A DNA stretch of 64,000 nt from Archegozetes longisetosus (Eukaryota > Arthropoda > Arachnida > Sarcoptiformes > Trhypochthoniidae). The DNA lies in NCBI GenBank assembly GCA_018873245.2, contig JAEMBT020000006.1, forward strand, positions 7,027,855 to 7,091,854, given 5' to 3'. Every line of letters starts with the position of its first letter. The first letter of the stretch is position 1. The position numbers were made by a program, and so were the translations under genes. This document shows, in pieces, positions 25,709 through 38,260 of the stretch. The notes beneath the pieces are model-generated. The model did not search any database. It saw nothing but the letters and a program-made list of their open reading frames with translations, and was not told the DNA's origin.

Positions 25709-25955
25709 ATGTCATTCAGATTATCGAATCTTATGCTTATTACGAAACTTATAACCAAACGATAAACTAACGATTCTTGTTAGCCAAATAACCATATAAT
25801 TTGATAGTAATAATTATCAACTCTTATTAATGAGTCGAATAGTTTTTGTCTCTTCTATATTTGACAAAATAAGGAAAATTATGATCTCCTGTAATAACTA
25901 TATTTTTCAAAAACAACTAAACTTTATATTAGTTTGTTATCACAAATGACGAATC

Positions 25956-25961
25956 AATAAA
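25956..25961 (+). terminator. Polyadenylation signal of the aspartic protease gene
   Basis: AATAAA about 250 bp after the stop codon. Confidence 0.5.
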
Positions 25962-26163
25962 TATAATACTAGTTTTATGAACTTCAAATATTTTATTAAA
26001 TAAAATGAAGGATAAATTATCCGATTGTGAAAATTGAATGATTTAAAGAACTGAATGTAATTAATAGGAGAGGAGTTATTATACATCCGGCGGTAATACC
26101 AGTGAAAGCATTACATCAACATATTTATAAGTATAAAGTATAGCAACGAATTTCAACAAATAA

Positions 26164-26283
26164 TTGATAGCAATTACAATAGTTTGCAGTGAACTGCTCC
26201 TATGGAATGAATTTTAGTCGTTCTGCTCTAAAGCTGGACAGAACAGCGCAGTTCACAACTCGATTGCAATTGCTATCAATTCT
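26164..26283. repeat. Long imperfect hairpin (about 120 nt) downstream of the DAZAP1-like gene
   Basis: The left arm ATTGATAGCAATTACAATAG with the following GTGAACTGC pairs with the right arm ending GATTGCAATTGCTATCAAT and the preceding GCAGTTCAC. The stem is about 40 bp with a few mismatches and bulges around a loop of 30-40 nt. It lies in the gap between two convergent genes, probably within the minus-strand gene's 3'UTR. It could be a foldback element or a small-RNA precursor. Confidence 0.6.
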
Positions 26284-26754
26284 TGTTCATATGACAGCGT
26301 TTTAGCTAAAATGTCATTGGATTCATGATATCATTTGATTGATTGTTCATGAAAGATGTTTACGTCATCTGATGTGAAACTGTGATTGTGTTGTTTGATG
26401 GACACAAACACTTTCGAGCGATTGAACAGTCGATTGAATGAGACAAATTGATTTGTATGTAATTGCAGTGATTTTCAATTACAGTTTAGAAGTCTTTTCC
26501 CAAGCAGTCATTGCAGAAAACGAACTTTCAAATTAAGCAAAGGTTGAATAATACTAAATAAGCGCTCAGAAACAAGTCAAATATTACTGAGAACGTCATT
26601 GCAATAAAAGTCTGGGCGAAGACAACTAAAGCCATGTTTTTAATCTAAGTAAAGATAACTATAAAAACATTAATATTTAGCTGTAATTTCAATAAAATAA
26701 TGGAGATTTGTGCGCATCAAATAAGACAAACCAAACATAAAATTTGATGAAAGT

Positions 26755-29700
26755 CTACACTCTGCGGTAGGGATGATAGCTTTGTGCTTGAGATGCAACT
26801 CTATTATAAGATGAAGAACTCGGATTAGAAGCGCCTGCTGTGTTATAAGTGGCGCCCGATGCAGCTGGAGCGTCGCCCTGTCCTTGCAATGAGTAACTTG
26901 TATAATTAGGACCACCCGCATAAGTTCCGACTCTTGCCGGACCATAACTGGAAGCTTCTTGAGGGTATGCGCCGATTGTCGCACCTGAATGTTCAAAATC
27001 TCATATTAAAAATCAGATGCCTTGTACAAGCTCTAAGAGTCCAAACCTGTCGCCTGTGGTGTGGAAGACGCAACGTTTGGAATAACTTGTTGAGCAGCTG
27101 GAGTTATATTAGTGGCCACACCAGTGGCTGGTATATACCCACCAACAGCTGTACCAGTAGTCGCGCCAGCATTTGCCGTTATTGGTGTTTGCGCTACAGG
27201 TGTTTGAGCCGTATTTGTAGCTGTTTGTGCTGTTGTCTGTCCATAACCGGGATAGCCAGTATTGTAGGGAGCTGCAAGATAAATATAGATTATAGCCATA
27301 CTGCATTCAACCAAAATTAATTTAAATGCAAACAAAAAGTTATAAACATTTACTTTATGCCTCGTTTGACGCCATGAAATTAAATTAAAATTATAAATTT
27401 CAGGTAACACAGAGGCTAATAGTTACACCGCAGATTAACAAGGAACATTATTCTAACCGTAAGAATATCCTTGAGTCCAACCCTGTGGAGGATAACCATA
27501 TCCAGCCCATTGCTGATAGTTCTGATAATTGGGAGGCTGAGTCCAACCATTGCCTGTTGCATAAGCTCCTGCCTGTTGTGCTGTATTCCATGCTGGAGGA
27601 TAAGTGGTTGGCATCATTCCATTAGGCATTCCTGGAATAGGACCTCCTGTTTGTGGCGGCGGTGGTGGCGGCGGCGGTTGTCCGGGAGGGGGCGGAACAT
27701 GCATCGGAGGGCCAGGTTGTGGGCCCCACATTGGGTTCCAAGGTGGCATTGAACCGGCCATTGGATGACCAGAACCTGGTGGTTGCATTGGATTGCCGAC
27801 CATGTGATTATTCATCGGCTTTCCACTGGACTTATCCCTGGGTTCGGCCCGTTTTATCTCAACCTGTAATAAGTGAATAACTTCTAAATATTTGTACTAA
27901 AAACATACAAGACATAAAAGTTAAAAATAATAAAGAAATTAAAAATATAAAAGATATCGCTGAGCAAGACCTTAACCCCTCTCTCTCGTGCTAAGTTTTG
28001 AAATGACATTAAACACTAGTAATAATAGAATAAAATGCATGCGCCACGCAAACAAATGACAAAATTCAAGTTATATACCTAATATTAAGTAAATCGTTAA
28101 TATTTACTAATTTAATCTTATTAAATGCTTATAATAACTAACTTATGTAACTGTAATTTAAGTGCTTATCAAAATAGAAATAACTTATCAATTATGTAAA
28201 TTATCAGTTAATTTTTAAAGTGCGATTTGAAAGCAGCGCAATTTGAAAGAGAAATGTAAGAGAAATATAAGAGAAACCATAGAATGCAATATGAACATAG
28301 CATGAGAGTGAGGTTTTAGAGCACATATTGGACTGGTTTATCTAAACGTAACCTGCTTTCCATTGATGTTGACAAAATGTTCAGCAACTACTTTGTCAAT
28401 GGTATCTTCATTGTCAAAGGACAAAAATCCAAAGCCTAACCAAATACGTAAAAGTCATTTGAAAATCCAATATTATATTAAACGGTAACTCATGCGCGTA
28501 GGTTTAAGCGTACAAGGTACTTCAATTTTATCATTAAAACAATTTCTAACCACTATTTCATTTAAAATATTGTTCTTAAACTTTTATAATCAAAACTTAA
28601 ATAGAAGATTCAGTTATAGCTAGTGTATGATTAAGTGTTTGAACTTAATTTTAACCTAAAATATAAAATAATAACATGTTAAATATACCAAATGTTAAAT
28701 AAGTTATTCATTAAATACTTACAAATAAATATAAAAACATAAATGTACGCGTAAATTATTATTATTATTATTACTCTAGGATCTAATAAATCTATAATTA
28801 AGTGACTAGAATTGTCTCCAAAATTAATACATCATTCGATCACGGTCTTATTACAAGTAAGTTACCTCTAAAGCCATTACCTCTTGTTTTCTTTTTTTCC
28901 TGATCATACATTATTACTACTTCGACCACCTATTCACCAAACAAAATACAAGTTGTTAAATATTGTTATACCAACAGCAATTATGGACTAATCTTCAAAA
29001 CACTTACTTTTCCAAATTTTGAGAAATATTCTCTCAAAACTGATTCATTGACATTTGCAGGCAGACCTCCGAGGAATACTTTAGGAAAGTTACCGACTTT
29101 TGCTTCTCTTTTGCCTTTTTGTGCGCTTTTAGGATTACATTCTTTGGGGTCAATCTGAGAATTCATAAGTAATTCATTTGTAAATAAAAACGCAAAATTT
29201 AAGCTTCATTAGCATTATAAATGCGACTCACAGTTCGTCCATCAAGTGTGTGTGGTCCACTAGCCATTACTATTTGGACACAACTTGGATCTTTGAAGGT
29301 GACAAAACCAAAACCTCGCGATCGCCCTGTCTCGGCATTTTTCATAACCACACAATCTGTTACTTCTCCATATCGACAAAAATATTCGGTCAACTTCTCT
29401 ATAAATTTATTAAATAAAATATTAAAACTAATGCCAATAATAGTAACAAGTGTGAAAAACAAATTTCCATACCGACTGTAGTTTCCCAACTCAGTCCTCC
29501 AATGAACAATTTCCTGTAAGCATTGTTTAAAAATAAGTCATTTTATTCATATATTACTTTGCATAATTCATCAAAATTCGAAAATAGTTTTCAAACTGCA
29601 TTTTAAATTATAGCTTAGAAAGACAGTACAAACGTTGGTCTACTGGACATTTCAAGTCTAATTAAAATCCAATTGGAGTCATTAATGGTTTTTTCTCATA

Positions 29701-30560
29701 CGTTAGTTTAGTATAAAAATGGGAGACAATTACTACTAAAGCCATCTTAATTGAAGTATTATTTAGGGGATACCGGTTCAATTGAATGCCAGTACATTGA
29801 CTTTAACCAAATCAACTAAACTTGCACCATTAATTTTAATTTTTATTCCGTTAACTTCCAAATAACCGATCGAAATAAGTTAAAATTGTCAGGCTTTTTG
29901 TTTCTTTTCTCAATAGATCCTAATTAAACTAATGCTGAACACGTTGTTCAAGTCAAGTGGATCAATCATACTTACTAATTTTGACTCAGTTCAAAACAAT
30001 TGTTCAAAATTAAAACGTTGAGAACCGGTACAGGAAATGAAATGAAGTGTTTACTTGTGTTAGAGATCGTGCCAATCGGATCAATTAAAGGATTATTCGA
30101 AAATAGAAGGCACTGCATTCTCCAATTAATGCGAATTTTCAATTATCAAACTGTTAACTCACTACAATAGTTATTATAATTAAGTTGCTTTAAGCCAGCA
30201 TGCAAGCGCTTTGTTAAAAACAACATTGAAAGTAAGGTCCAATGCGTGCCAATGACTTGAATAAAAGAAAGCAATCCTATAATTAGATCAATGACTAACT
30301 GATTGCCCACTTTCTCATCAGTTTATCGTAAACATTCATATTCTTCAATACTAATTAGAAACATAGTTAACAAAGCAATTCTAATGAGTTTTCAACATAA
30401 ACACTATTGAAATCAATTGATTAAAAGTTAATCCAAACAAAGATTTGAGCGACTGATTTATTGGCGAAAATGTGTGCAAAGAGATCGCAAAAACATTGAT
30501 AAGAAATGATTAAATAAACAGGAATACAAACCCGGGTTCGTCGCCCATATCTAATGTCAT
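26755..30560 (-). CDS. Two-RRM hnRNP of the DAZAP1/Hrp48 (Hrb27C) type
   Basis: Nine exons: 30560..30532, 29513..29473, 29398..29232, 29154..29008, 28929..28881, 28435..28353, 27863..27458, 27271..27047 and 26984..26755 (458 residues). RRM1 (about 10-78) has RNP2 KLFIGGL and RNP1 SRGFGFVTF. RRM2 (about 104-185) has KVFLGGL and TRGFGFLSF. The order, spacing and the linker IDPKECNPK match DAZAP1/Hrp48. These proteins bind mRNA and act in splicing and translational control. The rest is low complexity: poly-proline, then Q/Y/G/T-rich sequence ending YHPYRRV, a prion-like tail. Start: the ATG at 30560 begins MTLDMGDEPGKLF, splitting the codon before RNP2. The gene is convergent with the aspartic protease. 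A second donor at the end of the fifth exon allows a 5-residue insertion. Confidence 0.92.
28755..28774. repeat. ATT trinucleotide microsatellite
   Basis: About six units of ATT in an intron of the DAZAP1-like gene. A similar short run occurs near 31217-31234. Confidence 0.8.
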
Positions 30561-31195
30561 GACTGCTACTTTGGCTTTAAAAATGAAATCAAATCTAAAC
30601 AATTATTATTATATTAATCGTTAACTACAAAACTAAAAATTCAAATAATTGTTCATCTATTCAATTAATTGAGAAGACATTTTCATACTATAAATAGTAG
30701 AGCTGTCCGCCTGATACTTGATTCAAATTATCTGATTTCCGAACGAACATTACATTTATTTTTGCAAAAATAAAAGTCTGCTATTTACTCCAAGAAATTC
30801 AAATTATGAATCAAATTTTGTATTCAAAGCTTCATTACAGTACATAATAAGTTCGAAAATTAAAAAGCGCATAATTTGTTGTGAAAATAAGAGTTTTTTC
30901 ATTAATTAGTAATTAGACTAAATAATAGTAAACATAAAAAATGGTAAACATCTCTAAACGACATAAACATAATATGATATGATTGTCATAAATGGCTGAG
31001 AAGTGAACGATGTGATGCATGACTTATCCGATCGTTTCAATCATTTTTTAAAACTTAATAATTATATTATTTCTTAATAATAAGTGATTTAAGAGCCTAT
31101 AATTTCCTAAAATGCCTTCCAATTGATGCCAACTGAAGTGACGCTATTTTCTATTTGTTGTCTTTTTCTTAATAATTGATGCGTAAATTATAGGA
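30561..31195. other. Divergent promoter interval between the RRM gene and the YEATS gene
   Basis: AT-rich, with no open frame or repeat worth reporting. It should contain the 5'UTRs and promoters of the two flanking genes. TTATAG at 31188-31193, just before the inferred YEATS start, could be the acceptor of a 5'UTR intron. Confidence 0.4.
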
Positions 31196-34100
31196 ATGTC
31201 TTCAGTGAGTAATTCTTTATTATTATTATTATTTGATAATAATTCTGATTAATCCGGATGTTTATTAACTGTTATTTTGGTCCATTAACTGTTGTTTTGA
31301 GAATTACAAGCCTTTTATGCTACTATTTGTCAATGGTTTCAATATTAGATTTATCAACAACTGATTGAACGCAAGTTCAATCAAAATAAAATATTTCTAA
31401 GCTTTTAGATACTTTCTCAGAATTAGTCTTCACTTTTGTATTTAATTGAGATTATCATTGAATAAACTCGAAACTTGCCATTTGTTTTGTATATTATTGT
31501 GGAAAATATCGATTCATTTCACCAATAATTAGTTTTTGATTTGTTTTCTATTAAACTTCAAATGTGATTACTGCCAAAAATGATTATCTTGAATATTAAT
31601 TATAAATACGGGTCATTTAGCGTAATGTTCAGTAATTATTACTCATTAAGCGAATCGAGCATGAGTCATATTAATACAATAGTTATTTTAATATTAATCA
31701 GATTTTCAAATAAATCTTTAATCACTTATTTGATTAGCAATTTCTTAAACGTTTTCAAGAATTGCTTTCTGTTTGACTTTCACATTTATAACGATTCGAA
31801 AATTCTTTAAATTGGTCTCAAGTTAGATGATATCATCACTGAATTAGTATAAATTTTTGATATCATATCAACGAATTGATAAAATTGATTTGATCTCAAA
31901 TTAATAATGATTTGGTTTGAATGCAATCGACATTAGTTTGACAAGTTTGTATTGATTATACTGAATATTTTGCTTACTATATATATTAAAATAGTGTAGA
32001 TCACAAGAATGTGATTAGTCCCAATAAGATTGTCATTGGTTTTGCTGCAAATTCAAATTATTTTGCAAATGAAACAGACAAACAATGTTGAGCAAAATAA
32101 ATGCCATTCAAAAGTCGTCTTATAAAAGTGATGCTTGTCTATAAAACTGAAGTATGACAATTTTTCAGCCCATTAAAGAGACCGAGAATTTGCTAAATAT
32201 GACTACTCTAATAGCTTTAAAGTAAGACTAGCTCAATATATTTTATTTTCAAGTACTAGTGTATGATCTGACATAAGATTTGAGAGAAGAAACAAAGTGT
32301 TCAAAATAAAGTATTTGATGATTCCTTAAACTCATAGCCATCAGCAATTTTTTACTTGATGCATTAATTCAAATTTATATTCGACTACTTTTTCCTTTTA
32401 AATCCAAATAACTTTTCTCTTCTGAACGTTCAATGAGTTTAGAAATGACAAACACTGTTGTTATTGCTTCATTGATGTTATCTCTTAAGTGAATGAGTTT
32501 TCCTTTGGTTTCAAATTAAGACTCAGACCCAAAGTCCTATCAAACACTTAGAACCTTGAGTTTGAAACTTTTGAATAGATGTTTTTATCTTTCAATTGCT
32601 ATGTTAATAATGTTTTCATGTTTATATTTTGTACCTTCATACAATTATTATCTGAATTTTCGCACTGTTTTTCACTTAAACTAAGCTACTTTGAGTTAGC
32701 TTATTTTTATTCAATATTATAAAACCTAAAAAATAAATTTGATTGCATTCGCAATAGTATTTTAAAATTTTGCATTTCATTCTATGTAACTTTTAGATAC
32801 TTTGCAAAAATGCAAAACTTCATTTATGGAATGGGTTAAATTAAGTTTAATAGAATGATAAGCATTATTGGCATAGAAATTCAAATTGAGTCAATCAATA
32901 AATTAGGGGTTACTCTATTAGCGGCTTGTTTGATTTCTAGCTCCAATAGTTCTGATGTTATGTCAGAACTAATGAAATAGCTATTGAGATTTAAAATAGA
33001 GTGAACTAATGAATGAATCTAATGAAATTTGTAACGTTCCTTTCAGTATGTAGAGGTGCAGCTTGAAATCGGTCATCGCGCCACTCCTAAGCCCAAACGA
33101 ACGCAAGAAGGACATACACATGACTGGTAAGTCAAAAAAACCTAGTACTAGTGTTTCATATGTAATTTGAATAAATTCTAATTACAGGACAGTGTTTGTT
33201 AGAGGTCCAGAAAATAGTAATATTCAGCATTTTGTTGAAAAAGTTGTTTTTCACTTACACGACAGTTTTCCTAAGCCCAAAAGAGGTTAATATTACATCT
33301 TATAAATTATCAATAGTCTTACTAGTATTGACACAACTCTAATTGATAAACAGTTTTGAAAGAACCGCCATATCAAGTCTCGGAGTCAGGTTATGCTGGT
33401 TTCGAACTGCCGGTTGAGGTCTATTTTAAGAATAAAGAGGAACCAAAAAAGATATGTTTCGACTATGATCTCTATTTGCGAGTGGACGATGCGGTCAGTA
33501 ATACAAGACGAGAGAAGCTTACATTTCAGAATCCCAGCAATGATTTCAAGAAGAAGCTTCTGAAAGCAGGCGGAGTGAGTTTGAAAACATATTTTCATAA
33601 TATTCATAATATTTAAATTATTTTTATTTCTATTTTGCTAAACATTAAATTAACTAACCGGAAAAATTATTAGATAATTGTTTTTATTTGGAGAGAGAGA
33701 TATATGAAGTTTAAAAATACATGGATACGTATGGACTTTATTAAACTTAAATATAGATTTAATTTGTAGCAATAAGCTTGCGATCCGACAAAAAGGGGAG
33801 CACCTGTTCTCTGATAGGCTCAAACAGATTACTGTCTGATTTCATATGTGTCCCACTAATTGCTCCTCTAATACAGCAACAGTCTCTTTGTGCATGATTT
33901 CACTTCAATATAAACTCTATCCTTAATTAAGTTTCAACTTTATATTCATTTCTTCATTGCATTCTGTTTCTCACTCTTTCGCACTTAAGTTTAACATTTG
34001 TCGAGTCAAACTGTTTTTGTATGCTCAACGAAAGCCCCCATTTATATCATTGAATTGCTGTTAAAATTGTATTTCGTTTTCCTGTTATGCTCTGTGATGT

Positions 34101-36527
34101 TGTGTCTGCTTTTGTGTTTGCATTAATGTTATGCTGAGTTATGTCGATGCCTGGAATGCGTGCAAATATCGGGTTAGAACTAAACTTTAATTTTATTTTA
34201 ATACAATATTTTTAACAATTTAATTAATTTTCTTAAAATTAGATGTTTATTATTTGATGACTAGCTTTATAACACACAATCTGTATGATATTTGACAGAT
34301 TTTGATCGAATGTGTTTTTAAATGAGCTCTGCTAGACGTTAGTTTGTTTAATTTTTTCCACTAGAAATAAGTTAATATACGGTGTTTGATGATTAGTGAA
34401 ATCATAGATTATTTGTATAGGTTTAATGATAAATGTTTGACTAGGTGCAAGCAATAGTGTGATTCCATGTGGTATTACTTATACTAGTGTTATAGCATAC
34501 TTTCAAACTTTATACCATATGGTTAGTAGAGCAGAGCAATGCAAGCCATAAGAAAGTTAGCAAAACTAGTTTAATATATTGTAATTCTGTTGTATTCAAT
34601 AAAAATAATTTAGCTTTTTTCTAACTTTTCTCTAATGTTTTCTCAATGTAGCAAATAATCAGGAATGAGGTCGAGTTAGTTTAGTTGAATGTTCTCTTTA
34701 TGCTTATAGGTTACTAATGAATCGAGTGGTGCAACAACTAAATCAACGAGCAGTAGTGACGAAAAACAACACTCGTCTATCAGCAATTCTACAAAATATA
34801 GCAAATCCAGCTTTAGTGGCAATGAAACTAAAAGATCTAAAGCTTCGGGTGTCATACCATCGAAAGATAAATCATTGAATAACACACAACATTCAACCAA
34901 TAGTAGTTCATCATCAACTTCATTGTCTGTTCCAGAAAAGCATCCCATTCCCATTCCCATTCCTATTCCTATTCCCACATCAAATAATAAACAATTCACT
35001 GATCTATTCGGAACACCCATTCAAGCTAGACCTTCATCTGACAATACGATTACCAAAAACAAAGTAAGTCTGACTAGAATTAAGTTTATCTCTTAATGTT
35101 TCAATCGATCATAACAGGAAAGTTCGTCAAAAAATAAGTGCACAGCAATCGCTTCCAAAGGATTGAAGAATGAATCGAAGTCGTCATCACATAAGAGTTC
35201 ATCAAAAAATTCCTATTCATCGCCATCCCATAAATCTATCGAAAGTAAGACAGGAAAAGAGTCAAAGGGCACAAATAAAAATAAAGAGAGCACAAAAACG
35301 AAATACGATGAAGAAGAAGCCCCGACCAAACAAAAAAAGAAATCTATGCCCTTATCGCCAATTGCCCGTGAGAGCACTGATAAGAAGTCATCTGACTTCA
35401 AAGGATCTAAAAAGCGAAAAAATAGTACTTCTTCCAACTCTTCTTCTATAACCTGCAGTAGTTTTGGTGGAAGTGCTGAATCGAAACCACATAAAGATTC
35501 GCCTAAATTGGGTTCGAGTAAAGATCATGACAATAAAAAGGAAAGCAAGAAGCAAAAAGTTTCGTCAAAAGACATAAATAGTGCGAGTGGTGTTAAGAAA
35601 CAAAGTTCGACCTCAACTAAGATAAGTTTCAGCAACAATAACAGCAGCACAACAATTGAAATCAAATCAGTCAAAAAAGAGAAGACTTGGGATAATGAGG
35701 TGAAGAAATCGAAAAGTAAAGAATTCAAGTCAAGTGAATTTAAGTCTGCCAAAGAAAACCTTAACAATAGTAACAATAGTAGTGCTTCACAAAATGTCAC
35801 TAAAACTAAAGCTAAAGATGAACCAACTTCAGTGAAATCTCCTAAAGTTAAACTGAATGGCAATAAACATGTAAAAACGCCAAAAGATAAATATAGTTCG
35901 ACTCGTAGGGAAGTGAGTAGTAGTCCTTCGTCGGTTACGAGCGGTGTCGCTCTATCGTCTTCTTCATCGATTCACGGCCCTACAATGGCCGATATAGACT
36001 CGCAAGAATCAATGTCTCCCCTCTCAAGTGACTCTACCTCAACACCTGTTCGTTGTGAACGCTCTAATCGTAGTAATGACTTGAATGATAGGTTAGTTTC
36101 CGATGACTCAGATGATAGTGACGATTCTCCAAAACGAAGCATAAACTCCATTAAAACATCTCATTCTAGAGATTTAAAACTAAATAATAGAACTCAAAAC
36201 GACTCTTCTAAAGTACAACAAACTAACAAACGAAAAAGAGATTCATCAAAAGAAATTAATAGACTGTGTGATCAGTCAAAAAATGAGTCGAGAGATGAGT
36301 CTTCTTTAAGTCCAGTCCCCCATGATTTCCACGACTCTGTCGCCTTATCTGATTTGATTGATTTACAGAAAAGGATCAGTGAGTCGACAAACACTGATTT
36401 GTTACAGAAAATAGTGGATACGATAGAAGAGTCGAGCTCGTTCAATGTTACTAGTTCTACATTTGACTTTGATTTGATGAAACTGGACAAAACGACAATT
36501 CGAAAGCTTAAGGCTTTTGTCAGCTAA
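31196..36527 (+). CDS. YEATS-domain AF9/ENL homologue (MLLT1/MLLT3 type)
   Basis: Exons 31196..31204 (MSS, inferred), 33047..33126, 33188..33285, 33354..33574, 34710..35063 and 35118..36527, giving 723 residues with agreeing phases. The YEATS domain (about 1-138) shows [38 protein letters not shown] and [20 protein letters not shown], nearly as in human AF9. This domain reads acylated histone H3 lysines. A Ser/Lys-rich disordered middle follows, then the C-terminal ANC1-homology domain (last about 65 residues, [20 protein letters not shown]), which binds AF4 and DOT1L partners. The role is transcription elongation within the super elongation complex. A perfect-phase donor after MSS supports the tiny first exon, but its position 1.8 kb upstream is inference. 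A PI dipeptide run lies at the end of the fifth exon. Confidence 0.92.
34943..34978 (+). repeat. Coding hexanucleotide repeat (Pro-Ile run)
   Basis: Six 6-bp units of TCCCAT or TCCTAT encode a run of alternating Pro-Ile in the disordered part of the AF9/ENL homologue. The codon variation between units suggests the run is not very recent. Confidence 0.8.
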
Positions 36528-36566
36528 TCATATTTTTGATCTAATATGCATTTTCCTTCCATATGC

Positions 36567-36572
36567 AATAAA
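36567..36572 (+). terminator. Polyadenylation signal of the AF9/ENL homologue
   Basis: AATAAA 40 bp after the stop codon. A TGCATGCATGCATG run follows at 36591. Confidence 0.7.
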
Positions 36573-37351
36573 TTTGTGATAGAAATCGATTGCATGCATG
36601 CATGTTTTGCCAAATCTTGTTCCCATTTATGATGTCAGATCCGAAGACTTATTGACAATTTTCAGTTATTTGTAATCAGCTTAAAGTGCATGCAATACTT
36701 TTTAAGATATTATTTATTCTAATTTTAAATCATGTGCAAAATTAATTTGTCAACTGTTTTGTTATATTTTTTGTCTTAGAAGAAAACTTAAACTTTTACT
36801 GTCGTCAAATTGAATGATAAGATAACCGCTTAGGGGTTAACGAAAGGCAGGTTTTACGACAACTTTAATTATTATTATTTATACGTATAAATTGATTTGA
36901 ACCCTATTTATTTGAATGAAAAATACTTGAGTTTGTTTATGCTAAATAAATCAATATAAACGAACATTCCATTTGCGAAATATATTTATAATTATTCAAA
37001 TCAATTCAAATTATTTTTCAACTAAATTGATCAGAAAATACTTTGAGTAATGCACTTATCATAAAAACTTGTACTTCAAACAGTAGACTAGCATTGATTT
37101 GTAATTACTGCATATATTTTAAATTATTCCTCAGAATATTTTTCACTAAATTTACAAAAAGCGACTTATTCGTGCTTTAAATTTAATATATTTAACATAA
37201 ATGTATCTTTTTTTTTCTAGAAATGTTATTTCATTAAACTTTGTAAATATGACAATATATTAAATTATTGTTAATACAATTGTAAATTTGAAATAAACTA
37301 AAGATCATGTATTTCTAAATGGTTTAATTTAATCCTAAATTATATTTGATA
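36573..37351. other. Intergenic, convergent gene ends
   Basis: AT-rich sequence between the 3' ends of the plus-strand AF9/ENL homologue and minus-strand MDP1. No coding or structural feature was recognised beyond the TGCATG run at its start. Confidence 0.4.
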
Positions 37352-37858
37352 TCAAGCTGAACGCAAAGCCACAAATTTCTTGATAGCATCATTTACTAAG
37401 TCATGGGTTATACCGGTTTGACCGTCAACCAAAACAGTGTAAACTCCAAGAGGTTGAATATCATCGACATTTCTTTGTTCGTCATCGAAGAACAGCATAT
37501 CCTTGTAAGAAAGTTGAGAATTGGTTTTGAAATTTTGAAAATGCGTTAGTTTAGATCCTGGATATATCTCTTTGTATCTGAAGTACTGGCTCCAGCCAAA
37601 TAGCTTAATAAGAGAAAAAGCTCCTTCTGGGTATTCGGTTCTTGACGCCACTCCTAACTCGACCCCATCAGACGACAACTTTTGCAATACTTTCGGTACA
37701 TCTGGAAAACAGTTCATTTCTTTATTTTCATTGTCAAAGATTTTTCCATTATTTTTATGATATGGAGGCTTGAAAAAGAAGTTGTCGACACCAAATGGCC
37801 ACAGAGTATGATCCAAATCAAACACTATCAGACGGGGAATACATTTCCGCAAAACCAT
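37352..37858 (-). CDS. MDP1: Magnesium-dependent phosphatase 1 (MDP1)
   Basis: A single uninterrupted frame of 168 residues, the family length. It is a HAD-superfamily phosphatase: motif I is FDLDHT with nucleophile Asp14 and acid/base Asp16, motif II is SRT (72-74), motif III has the EIYPGSKLTHF lysine (about 103), and motif IV is FFDDE (Asp125, Asp126). These match the human MDP1 blocks closely. MDP1 is proposed to dephosphorylate glycated or tyrosine-phosphorylated substrates; the physiological substrate is unsettled. The start at 37858 is the only ATG before motif I. The gene is head-to-head with ULK3, 402 bp apart. Confidence 0.95.
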   Translation of the reverse strand: MVLRKCIPRLIVFDLDHTLWPFGVDNFFFKPPYHKNNGKIFDNENKEMNCFPDVPKVLQKLSSDGVELGVASRTEYPEGAFSLIKLFGWSQYFRYKEIYPGSKLTHFQNFKTNSQLSYKDMLFFDDEQRNVDDIQPLGVYTVLVDGQTGITHDLVNDAIKKFVALRSA

Positions 37859-38042
37859 TACTTAAATATGAGTTCAAATAATGCAATTAACTGGTGATTT
37901 GTAAATAAGATTAATATTTAACAGAGTTGTTATTGAAGAAGTTCATACCCTTGAAAACAAATATTTTATGCATAACATTAAACATTACGTCATTTATTGA
38001 CGAATTGCATGAAATACCGATAAATCTATGAAACTTGAGCAC

Positions 38043-38129
38043 GTGGTTAAGTGGTTTTTAGGAGTCACTAACAATTACTATGAAACTGCATGGAGTTTTT
38101 ATTTGTTCAGTAAAAAACCACTTAACTAC
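38043..38129. repeat. Inverted repeat with 18-bp arms between MDP1 and ULK3
   Basis: GTGGTTAAGTGGTTTTTA (38043-38060) is matched by TAAAAAACCACTTAACTAC (38111-38129) in inverted orientation, with one mismatch and one extra T. The loop is about 50 nt. It lies in the shared upstream region of two divergent genes. Confidence 0.65.
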
Positions 38130-38260
38130 ATATTCAAGTTAGAGAGCATTGACCGTGTTCAGCAAAAACATTGCATAACGTAAACAAGAGTCCAAATCGA
38201 TGATCTAATTCCCTTAATTATCTCTTCCCGAAGAACAACTCAAATCTCTAATAATATGAA

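Noticed and set aside
27471..27752. Plus-strand frames opposite the proline-rich exon of the RRM gene
   Set aside because: They are antisense shadows of the GC-richer low-complexity coding exon.
31217..31234. Short ATT run near the YEATS first exon
   Set aside because: Ordinary microsatellite with no evident function.
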